From an uncultured Eggerthellaceae bacterium (GTDB lineage: Bacteria > Actinomycetota > Coriobacteriia > Coriobacteriales > Eggerthellaceae), in NCBI GenBank assembly GCA_902497215.1, contig CABVEH010000024.1, positions 1-10,828 of the forward strand: DNA of 10,828 nt, read 5' to 3'. The notes under the pieces were generated by a model, which saw only the letters and a program-made list of their open reading frames with translations, was not told the origin of the DNA and made no database searches. Positions 1-5,163 of this stretch are shown here, piece after piece (position 1 is the first letter of the stretch; every line of letters starts with the position of its first letter). The translations under genes were made by a program, and so were the position numbers.

Positions 1-1063
1 TGACGAACTTGGCCTCGCCGAGCCACGCAACGAAGCCGATGATGATGGTCATCAGCAGGAACCACGTGGAGGCCTCGTTGAAGTACCACTCGCCCAGCGG
101 CAAGCCAGTAAGGAACGCCGACCATCCGAAGATGTCGATTCCGAACTCGCCCCAGGGGATGAAGCCCAGGATCATGACGACGAAGGTGAACCCGAACACC
201 ACGAGGGTCCACTTCTGCTTGTTGGTGAGCGCCTCGCCGTGCTCGTACATCTCGCCAGGGACGTGCGTGGCAGCACCGCCGGGGCCGACGGCGACGTCCT
301 TCGCGGCGGCCTCTTCCGGCGCCATCATGGTTCCGTCCGCCTTGACGCCATGGCGCGGATGCGCGCCGAAGTCGCTTTCCATGAGCGCCCACTCGGAGTC
401 GGTCATGTACGACTTCGCGGGGTCGAAGCGCACCTTCCTCGCGTAGTTCCTGACGTAGAGGATGCCTATGGTCAGGCTGACCAGCCAGACGACGGCGCCC
501 AGGCCTATGACCATGCCCTGGTTCACCTCGATGCCGGAGGAGGATATGGCGTCGATCGCCGTGCCGACGGCGAAGGGGTTCACCGTCGAGCCTATGACGC
601 CGCATCCGGCGCCGACGAGCACCACGGCCACGCCGGTGAGGCTGTCGTAGCCGGCCGCCACCATGGCCGCCGCCACCAGCAGGCAGAACGGCACGGTTTC
701 CTCCCACATGCCGTAGGTCGTGCCGCCGATGGAGAAGATGACCATGAGGATGGGGAACAGCCACGCCTCCTTGCCGCGCAGCTTCTTCATGAGCGCCCCG
801 ATGCCGGCGTCAAGCGCGCCGGTCTCGGCGACCACGCCCAGAAATCCGCCAAGCACGAGCACGAACAGGCAGACGGGAAGGGCGTCGGCGAAGCCTAGGA
901 TGGGAGCGGTGGTTATGTCGGCGATGGTCGCGCCTTCGACGCCTACCACCCCGCATGCGGCCATTATCATGGTGATGACGGCCAGCGCCACCAGGATGAT
1001 CAGAAGTATCGAGAACGCCGACAGCGCCTCGCCCTTCTCCTTCTTGCCTTTCTTCTTTCCCAT
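1..1063 (-). CDS. arcD: YfcC/DcuC-superfamily transporter, probable arginine/ornithine exchanger of the ADI operon (3' part outside window)
   Basis: Translation from ATG 1063 gives 354 residues and is still open at the left edge, so the C-terminus is missing. The start is preceded by AGGTGG five bases upstream. The N-terminus is very basic (MGKKKGKKEKGE). Hydrophobic segments then lie near residues 17-40, 55-79, 101-116, 124-138, 143-160, 183-204, 285-304 and 331-349, with a hydrophilic loop near 205-283. The stretches SIGGTTYGMWEETVPF (111-126) and GSTVNPFAVGTA (158-169) are what I expect of the YfcC group of the C4-dicarboxylate anaerobic carrier family (PF03606). Members of this group serve as ArcD in streptococcal ADI operons. 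Its place directly after arcC supports arginine import coupled to ornithine export. This is not the APC-type ArcD of Pseudomonas. Family is fairly sure; substrate is inferred from context, and a peptide or dicarboxylate role is possible. Confidence 0.82.
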   Translation of the reverse strand, partial: MGKKKGKKEKGEALSAFSILLIILVALAVITMIMAACGVVGVEGATIADITTAPILGFADALPVCLFVLVLGGFLGVVAETGALDAGIGALMKKLRGKEAWLFPILMVIFSIGGTTYGMWEETVPFCLLVAAAMVAAGYDSLTGVAVVLVGAGCGVIGSTVNPFAVGTAIDAISSSGIEVNQGMVIGLGAVVWLVSLTIGILYVRNYARKVRFDPAKSYMTDSEWALMESDFGAHPRHGVKADGTMMAPEEAAAKDVAVGPGGAATHVPGEMYEHGEALTNKQKWTLVVFGFTFVVMILGFIPWGEFGIDIFGWSAFLTGLPLGEWYFNEASTWFLLMTIIIGFVAWLGEAKFV

Positions 1064-1065
1064 TC

Positions 1066-1200
1066 CTACCACCTGCCTAGTCGCGTGTCTTCCCTGCCTT
1101 CCCCCTCGTGTTCCTTCTGCTGTCCCCTAGTCGGTACTTTGGTCGGTGCTTTGGTCGGTGCTTTGGTCGGTGCTTTGGTCGGTGCTTTGGTCGGCGCCAT
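1066..1200 (-). CDS. Possible small APTK-repeat protein (44 aa) between arcC and the transporter
   Basis: From ATG 1200 a 44-codon frame runs to TAG 1068-1066, two bases before the transporter ATG. It reads MAPTK, then four more APTK units, then VPTR and a charged tail rich in E, G, R and K. The repeat comes from a 12-bp DNA unit, so changes in copy number keep the frame open. Only a weak AGG lies three bases before the ATG. That ATG also sits in the right arm of a hairpin. A second overlapping frame from ATG 1214 (RPKH repeats, stop 1079-1077) is also open, so openness alone proves little. No known family is recognised. Low confidence that it is translated. Confidence 0.2.
   Translation of the reverse strand: MAPTKAPTKAPTKAPTKAPTKVPTRGQQKEHEGEGREDTRLGRW
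1129..1198. repeat. 12-bp tandem repeat between arcC and the transporter gene
   Basis: The unit GGTCGGTGCTTT (plus strand) occurs four times exactly at 1141-1152, 1153-1164, 1165-1176 and 1177-1188. A degenerate copy with two changes precedes it at 1129-1140, and a partial copy (GGTCGGCGCC) follows at 1189-1198. Read on minus, the unit is AAAGCACCGACC. There are no spacers, so this is a minisatellite-type array and not CRISPR. Copy number may vary between strains by replication slippage. Confidence 0.93.
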
Positions 1201-1220
1201 GAGCCTACGCCCATGGCGCC
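1193..1220 (-). promoter_or_regulatory. Hairpin just downstream of arcC
   Basis: GGCGCCATG (1193-1201) and CATGGCGCC (1212-1220) form a perfect 9-bp inverted repeat with a 10-base loop. It begins seven bases after the arcC stop in the operon transcript. No U-run follows, so it is not a classic terminator. It could protect the upstream mRNA ends or dampen expression of the transporter. It also buries the ATG of the possible small ORF. An 11-bp direct repeat, GCCTACGCCCA, at 1203-1213 and 1226-1236 overlaps this element and the arcC stop codon. Confidence 0.5.
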
Positions 1221-1227
1221 TTCGGGC

Positions 1228-2148
1228 CTACGCCCAAGTGATTACGGTCCCGGTCTCGCCCCGCAGGCCCTCGGCCGCCTTCTCCAGCGACGTGATCAGG
1301 GCCTTGCCGTTCGGGTACTGGTTGAGGTATTCGATGCATGCGAGGACCTTCGGGAGCATCGAGCCCGGCGCGAACTGGCCCTGCTCGATGAACGCCCGCG
1401 CCTCGGACACCGTCATGTGGTCGATGTTCTGCTGGTCGGGCTTGCCGAAGTTGATCGCCACCTTCTCGACGGCCGTCAGAATGACCAGCATGTCGGCCTT
1501 GAAGTCGGCGGCCAGCTTGGCGCTGGTGCGGTCCTTGTCGATGACGGCGGGCACGCCGCCGCCTCCGGCTGCGATCACGATGTAGCCGTCGTCCATGAGG
1601 TCCTTTATCGCGTCGAGCTCGACGATGCGCTGGGGCCTCGGACTTGCGACCATCATGCGCCATCCGCGCCCGGAGTCCTCGGCGTAGGTGGCGCCGTCCT
1701 CGGCTGCGCGGCGCTTGGCCTCCTCCTCGGTGAGGAAGGGCCCCACGGGCTTGGTCGGGTGCTGGAACGCCGGGTCTTCGGGGTAGACGACCGTCTGCGT
1801 GAGCACGCAGGCCGTCGAGCGCAGTATGGAGCGCCGCTTCAGCTCGCCCAGGAGCGCCTGCGAGAGCTGATAGCCTATGTAGCCCTGGCTCATCGCGCCG
1901 CATTCGGGGAACGGCATCTCGGGTATGGAGTCGTCGTGCTCGCTGGCCTCGGCGAACGCGTTCGATATCATCCCGACCTGGGGGCCGTTGCCGTGGCTGA
2001 CCACGACGTTGATTCCCTCGGCCACCATGTCGACGATGTGCACAGCCGTGTTCTCGACGAGTTCCAGCTGCTCTTCGGGCGTGCTGCCCAGCGCGTTGCC
2101 ACCGAGTGCGATGACGACGCTCATTCCCTCGCCTTTCGTATAGGCCAT
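1228..2148 (-). CDS. arcC: Carbamate kinase
   Basis: This enzyme makes ATP from carbamoyl phosphate and ADP, releasing CO2 and ammonia; it is the energy-yielding step of the ADI pathway in the cytoplasm. The protein is 306 aa, the usual length. Amino acid kinase fold motifs are visible: VVIALGGNALG (11-21), SHGNGPQVGM (51-60), SQGYIGYQLSQAL (87-99), KPVGPF (133-138), AAGGGGVPAV (193-202) and the following DKDRTSAKLA. ATG 2148 lies nine bases after the arcB stop, with AGGTGG five bases upstream. A second start at ATG 2124 (MSVVIALGGNAL) matches the usual family N-terminus, and the codons before it (KGEG) look like a translated ribosome site; it cannot be excluded. Identity is secure. Confidence 0.96.
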   Translation of the reverse strand: MAYTKGEGMSVVIALGGNALGSTPEEQLELVENTAVHIVDMVAEGINVVVSHGNGPQVGMISNAFAEASEHDDSIPEMPFPECGAMSQGYIGYQLSQALLGELKRRSILRSTACVLTQTVVYPEDPAFQHPTKPVGPFLTEEEAKRRAAEDGATYAEDSGRGWRMMVASPRPQRIVELDAIKDLMDDGYIVIAAGGGGVPAVIDKDRTSAKLAADFKADMLVILTAVEKVAINFGKPDQQNIDHMTVSEARAFIEQGQFAPGSMLPKVLACIEYLNQYPNGKALITSLEKAAEGLRGETGTVITWA

Positions 2149-2157
2149 TTATCCCAC

Positions 2158-3153
2158 CTACTTAAGCGTCGCGTACATGATCGCCTTGATGGAGTGCATG
2201 CGGTTCTCGGCCTCGTCGAACACCTTCGACTGGTCGGACTCGAAGACCTCGTCCGTGACCTCCATCTCGGTGAGGCCGAACTTCTCGTGCACGTCCTGGG
2301 CGATCGTGGTGTTGAGGTCGTGGAACGACGGCAGGCAGTGCAGGAAGATTGCGTTCTTGTCCGCGTATCCCATGACCTGCTTGGTGACCTGGTAGGGCTT
2401 CAGCAGCTTGATGCGCTGCTCCCAAAGCTCCGCCGGCTCGCCCATCGACACCCATATGTCGGTGTAGATGACGTTGGCGCCGCTGCAGGCCTCCTTGACG
2501 TCGTCGGTCAGCGTCACGGTGCCGCCGGTCTCGTCGGCGATCTTGGTGCACTTCTTCACCAGCTCGTCCTCGGGCCACAGGTCCTTCGGGCCGCACCCAA
2601 CGAAGTGCATGCCGAGCTTGGCGCAGGTGGCCATGAGCGAGTTGCCCATGTTGTTGCGGGCGTCGCCCATGAAGACCAGCTTCAGCCCGCGCAGGCCCTG
2701 CGGGAAGTTCTCTTCGATGGTCATCATGTCGGCGATCATCTGCGTGGGATGGAACGAGTCGGTGAGGCCGTTCCACACGGGAACGCCGGCGCATCCCGCA
2801 AGCTCCTCGACGAGGTCCTGCGAGAAGCCGCGGTACTCGATGCCGTCGTAGAAGCGGCCGAGAACGCGGCCGGTGTCCTCGATGGATTCCTTCTTGCCCA
2901 TCTGGGACGAGCCGGGGTCGAGGTAGGTGACGCCCATGCCAAGGTCGTATCCCGCGACCTCGAACGAGCAGCGGGTGCGGGTGGACGTCTTCTCGAACAG
3001 CAGCACGATGTTCTTGCCCGCGAGGTACTTGTGCGGGGTGCCCGTGCGCTTGAGGTCCTTGAAGTTGCGGGACAGCTTGATGAGGTAGCGGATCTCGTCG
3101 GGGGTGAAGTCGAGGATCTTGAGGAAGCTTCTTCCGGACAGGTTGACTGGCAT
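2158..3153 (-). CDS. arcB: Ornithine carbamoyltransferase, catabolic role
   Basis: In this setting the enzyme splits citrulline with phosphate into ornithine and carbamoyl phosphate. The 331-aa length fits the family. The carbamoyl-phosphate loop STRTR is at 57-61, HPTQ at 135-138, the ornithine-side DIWVSMGEP at 232-240, and HCLP with the active-site cysteine at 272-275. ATG 3153 is preceded by AAAGGA with seven bases of spacing. It sits between arcA (91-base gap) and arcC (nine-base gap). The anabolic enzyme ArgF has the same motifs, so the catabolic label rests on the operon; no arginine-biosynthesis gene is nearby. Confidence 0.96.
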   Translation of the reverse strand: MPVNLSGRSFLKILDFTPDEIRYLIKLSRNFKDLKRTGTPHKYLAGKNIVLLFEKTSTRTRCSFEVAGYDLGMGVTYLDPGSSQMGKKESIEDTGRVLGRFYDGIEYRGFSQDLVEELAGCAGVPVWNGLTDSFHPTQMIADMMTIEENFPQGLRGLKLVFMGDARNNMGNSLMATCAKLGMHFVGCGPKDLWPEDELVKKCTKIADETGGTVTLTDDVKEACSGANVIYTDIWVSMGEPAELWEQRIKLLKPYQVTKQVMGYADKNAIFLHCLPSFHDLNTTIAQDVHEKFGLTEMEVTDEVFESDQSKVFDEAENRMHSIKAIMYATLK

Positions 3154-3180
3154 TTTGGGGTCCTTTCCCTAAGGTTTCGT

Positions 3181-3227
3181 CCCGCCGGGCGGCGGGGCGT
3201 TCTATCTGCATGGCGCCACGGGGCGCC
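3181..3227 (-). promoter_or_regulatory. Two GC hairpins in the arcA-arcB gap
   Basis: CCCGCC (3181-3186) pairs with GGCGGG (3191-3196) around GGGC. GGCGCC (3212-3217) pairs with GGCGCC (3222-3227) around ACGG. Both are short and GC-only, and neither is followed by a U-run. They occupy most of the 91-base gap and leave the arcB ribosome site free. They are candidates for mRNA processing or 3'-end protection of the arcA message, which would let arcA accumulate above arcB. Confidence 0.45.
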
Positions 3228-3244
3228 GGGTTTCCGCGTTCTCC

Positions 3245-4468
3245 TTACGAGTCGGCGCGCTCAAACGGCATGGACATGCACCTGGGGCCGCCGCGTCCGC
3301 GGGACAGCTCGCTGGAGGGCATCTCCAGCACGTTCAGGCCCTTCTTGTACAGGAAGTCGTTCGTCACGTTGTTGCGCGAGTAGACGATGATGGTACCAGG
3401 TCGGATGCACAGCGTGTTCGAGCCGTCGTTCCACTGCTCGCGCTCGGCGGCGATGCGGTCGCCGGCGCCGCAGGGCAGAAGCTCGACCGAATGGCCCACG
3501 TACTTCGTGAGGATGTTCTCCAGGTCGTCCTTCAGCTCGACGACCTTGACCTCGCCGCGCGGGGCGGGGGTCAGTTCGAACACCGACAGCGGACCCATGA
3601 TGGCCGGATGGATGGTGAACTTGTCGTAGTCCACCTGGGTGAACACCGTGTCGAGGTGCATGAACGCACGCGACTTCGGGATCTGGAAGGCCAGGATGGT
3701 GTCGATCGGCGACTGGCCGGAGTCGAAGATGTCGCGGGCGATGCGGTCGATAGCCTCGGGCTCGGTACGCTGCGAGATGCCGATGGCCAGCGTGTGCTCG
3801 TTGATGTTGAGGATGTCGCCGCCCTCGATGTGGAACGTGTAGACGCGCTTGTACCACTCGGGGGTATTCTTGTAGATGGGGTGGTACTTGAAGATGTAGT
3901 CGCCGTAGATGGTCTCGCGGTTTCGCGTGAAGCTGTACATGCGGTTCACCGACACGCCGTTGCCGATGCAGGCGAACGGGTCGCGGGTGAAGTAAAGGTT
4001 GGGCATCGGGGGCAGGTAAAGCTTGGTGTTGGTGTCGATCAGGTCGGCCAGCGTGTTCTTGGGGGCGCCACCAAGTTCCTGGCGGTTGACGCCTGCCATG
4101 GTCTTGAGCACCAGCGACTTGGCGCTCGCGCAGCACGTGCCCAGGTACTCCTTGATGAGCTTCTGGTAGCGCTCCGACCGGACACCCGCCTCCAGGATGA
4201 TCTGGTCGACGAACTGCTCGCGCAGCTCCGGGTCGTTTTCCAGGACCTCCGCCATGAGGTCTTCGAGGTAAAGCACCTCGACGCCTTCGGAACGCAGGAT
4301 GTCTGCGAAGGCGTCGTGTTCCTGCTGCGCCACCTCAAGGTACGGGATGTCGTCGAACAGCAGCTGCTCGAGCGTGTCGGGGGTGAGGTTCAAAAGCTCG
4401 TCTCCCGGCCTGTGAAGCATCACCTTCTTCAAGGGCATGATCTCGCTTTTTACGTTGATTGCCGCCAT
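3245..4468 (-). CDS. arcA: Arginine deiminase
   Basis: Hydrolyses L-arginine to citrulline and ammonia, the first step of the ADI pathway. The 407-aa length from ATG 4468 is typical. Expected catalytic elements are present: LHRPGDELLNLTP (18-30), FTRDP (160-164, Asp163), HIEGGD (213-218, Glu215 and Asp218), HLD (271-273, His271 and Asp273), and RGRGGPRC with the nucleophile Cys397 eleven residues from the C-terminus. The start is chosen because GGAGG lies eight bases upstream and the protein then opens like known deiminases (MAAINVKSEI). An upstream in-frame TTG at 4516 would add 16 residues and lacks support. It is first gene of the operon. Ammonia release also gives acid resistance in other bacteria. 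Confidence 0.97.
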   Translation of the reverse strand: MAAINVKSEIMPLKKVMLHRPGDELLNLTPDTLEQLLFDDIPYLEVAQQEHDAFADILRSEGVEVLYLEDLMAEVLENDPELREQFVDQIILEAGVRSERYQKLIKEYLGTCCASAKSLVLKTMAGVNRQELGGAPKNTLADLIDTNTKLYLPPMPNLYFTRDPFACIGNGVSVNRMYSFTRNRETIYGDYIFKYHPIYKNTPEWYKRVYTFHIEGGDILNINEHTLAIGISQRTEPEAIDRIARDIFDSGQSPIDTILAFQIPKSRAFMHLDTVFTQVDYDKFTIHPAIMGPLSVFELTPAPRGEVKVVELKDDLENILTKYVGHSVELLPCGAGDRIAAEREQWNDGSNTLCIRPGTIIVYSRNNVTNDFLYKKGLNVLEMPSSELSRGRGGPRCMSMPFERADS

Positions 4469-4681
4469 GTGGATCGCCTCCAAATCGTCTTCGACGGGCG
4501 CCTTCCCGCTCGGCAAGTGACCGGAAAGCGTCCCACGGGACGCGAAACAAGCTTGAGAGCATGCACGCTTCGCGCGTCGTCATGAACCCCAGTCTGTTAC
4601 TGGCTCGGCGTGCGCGCACCGGCAAACGGGCGTTGTTGTGAATTGCGCACTGGTTTGAAAACATTCGGTAATTTGGCGTTG
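4469..4681. other. Intergenic region upstream of arcA
   Basis: This stretch should hold the arc operon promoter, yet I see no convincing -35/-10 pair on minus. It contains the arcA ribosome site (GGAGG complement at 4477-4481), a perfect inverted repeat at 4528-4543, and a self-complementary GTGCGCGCAC near 4610-4619. No small ORF here has good start signals. Confidence 0.4.
4528..4543. promoter_or_regulatory. Perfect inverted repeat upstream of arcA, operator candidate
   Basis: GCGTCCC and GGGACGC flank a two-base centre, about 60 bases before the arcA ATG. A 7+2+7 palindrome fits a dimeric regulator. The short loop makes an RNA hairpin unlikely. It does not resemble the AT-rich ArgR box, and no regulator can be named from sequence alone. 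Confidence 0.35.
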
Positions 4682-4687
4682 TATAAT
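4682..4687 (+). promoter_or_regulatory. -10 box of probable tRNA-Arg promoter
   Basis: A perfect TATAAT sits in GTTGTATAAT, the same 10-mer found ahead of the tRNA-Gly gene. The best -35 look-alike, TTGAAA at 4655-4660, is 21 bases away, which is too far, so the -35 is unclear. Transcription would begin near 4694, giving a leader of about 65 bases before the mature tRNA. Confidence 0.45.
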
Positions 4688-4698
4688 TGCCCTCGCGC

Positions 4699-4742
4699 AA
4701 AAAGCCCCAGCCTTCTTGCGAAAGAAGGCCTTCAAGCGGGGC
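4699..4742 (-). terminator. Two-part hairpin with minus-strand U-tract
   Basis: The inner stem GCCTTCTT/AAGAAGGC (4710-4717 with 4722-4729) has a GCGA loop. An outer GCCCC/GGGGC pair (4704-4708 with 4738-4742) encloses it. On minus the structure is followed by five U residues (4703-4699), as in an intrinsic terminator. It would stop leftward transcription from tRNA-Gly or the regulator before it enters the arc region. On plus it forms the folded leader of the tRNA-Arg transcript. Confidence 0.5.
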
Positions 4743-4758
4743 GAAGCGCACGTCTTGC

Positions 4759-4834
4759 GCGCCCATGGCTCAATGGATAGAGCATCGGACTTCTAATCCG
4801 GCGGTTGCAGGTTCGAGTCCTGCTGGGCGCGCCA
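4759..4834 (+). tRNA. tRNA-Arg(UCU)
   Basis: This is a full 76-base cloverleaf. The acceptor GCGCCCA pairs with TGGGCGC; the D stem is GCTC/GAGC. The anticodon arm TCGGA-CTTCTAA-TCCGG places anticodon TCT at 4792-4794. The variable loop has five bases, the T arm is GCAGG-TTCGAGT-CCTGC, the discriminator is G, and CCA is encoded. It reads AGA and AGG arginine codons, which look rare in the neighbouring genes. It lies upstream of arcA in the opposite orientation. Confidence 0.97.
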
Positions 4835-4884
4835 CCTTTTCCCAGTTCAGGCGCTGTTTTTCCCAGTTGGGCACTTTTGTTCGA

Positions 4885-4906
4885 TGCGCTTCGTGCGCAC
4901 GTTTTT
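4885..4906 (+). terminator. Weak terminator candidate after tRNA-Arg
   Basis: TGCGC (4885-4889) and GCGCA (4895-4899) form a five-pair stem with loop TTCGT, followed by CG and five T residues (4902-4906). The stem is short but well placed 50 bases after the tRNA. A second hairpin follows at 4915-4930 (TGGCCG-CTTT-CGGCCA), without a T-run. Confidence 0.4.
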
Positions 4907-4970
4907 GCCGGGTTTGGCCGCTTTCGGCCAGGCGATGGCCCAAGATGTCCCACGGCTTCGGCTTGAAATG

Positions 4971-4997
4971 CGAAGGCCGCCCGTAAGGCGGCCTTCG
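4971..4997. terminator. Strong hairpin between the two convergent tRNA genes
   Basis: CGAAGGCCGCC (4971-4981) and GGCGGCCTTCG (4987-4997) form a perfect 11-bp stem with a CGTAA loop. On plus it is followed by a T-rich stretch ending in four T residues (5006-5009). On minus it starts 13 bases after the tRNA-Gly CCA and is followed by only a short T-run. It probably blocks transcription from both sides, better on plus. Confidence 0.55.
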
Positions 4998-5009
4998 GAT
5001 GCTTGCTTT

Positions 5010-5083
5010 TGGAGCGGGCGATGGGAGTCGAACCCACCTCATGAGCTTGGAAGGCTCAGGTTCTACCGATGAACTACGCCCGC
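5010..5083 (-). tRNA. tRNA-Gly(UCC)
   Basis: This is a full 74-base cloverleaf read on minus from 5083. The acceptor GCGGGCG pairs with CGCCCGC, and the D stem is GTTC/GAAC. The anticodon arm TGAGC-CTTCCAA-GCTCA gives anticodon TCC. The variable loop has four bases, the T arm is GTGGG-TTCGACT-CCCAT with one G-T pair, the discriminator is T, and CCA is encoded. It reads GGA and GGG. It converges with the tRNA-Arg gene. Confidence 0.97.
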
Positions 5084-5094
5084 AACGTAGACGG

Positions 5095-5100
5095 ATTATA
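5095..5100 (-). promoter_or_regulatory. -10 box of tRNA-Gly promoter
   Basis: The minus strand reads TTGTTGTATAATCCG with a perfect TATAAT. Its end is 11 bases before the mature tRNA 5' end, so the leader would be only a few bases long. The -35 is poor (TACCTG at 17-base spacing). Confidence 0.5.
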
Positions 5101-5136
5101 CAACAAAGATTGCGAAGCAGGTATGAAGGAGGCCAC

Positions 5137-5163
5137 GCGGGTGCCGCGTCAGCGCAGCACCGC
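5137..5163 (-). terminator. Imperfect hairpin directly after the luxR-type gene
   Basis: Starting at the base after the stop codon, GCGGTGCTGCGC can pair with GCGCGGCACCCGC-like sequence around a three-base loop, with one bulge and one mismatch. No U-run follows (GUGGCCUCCUUC), so any termination would be weak or factor-dependent. Confidence 0.3.

Noticed and set aside
1129..1198. CRISPR array
   Set aside because: The units are 12 bp and contiguous, with no spacers and no cas genes in the window.
1108..3390. 760-codon plus-strand ORF opposite the arc operon
   Set aside because: It lies antisense to arcC and arcB, whose motifs are unmistakable; its composition (many R, L, V, H, D) is typical of shadow frames in GC-rich DNA.
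4469..4516. Longer arcA start (TTG at 4516)
   Set aside because: There is no ribosome site for it, while ATG 4468 has GGAGG at eight bases and the normal family N-terminus.
4620..4680. ArgR box or CRP/FNR-type site upstream of arcA
   Set aside because: Some AT-rich half-site-like words occur, but no symmetric match to these consensus sites was found.
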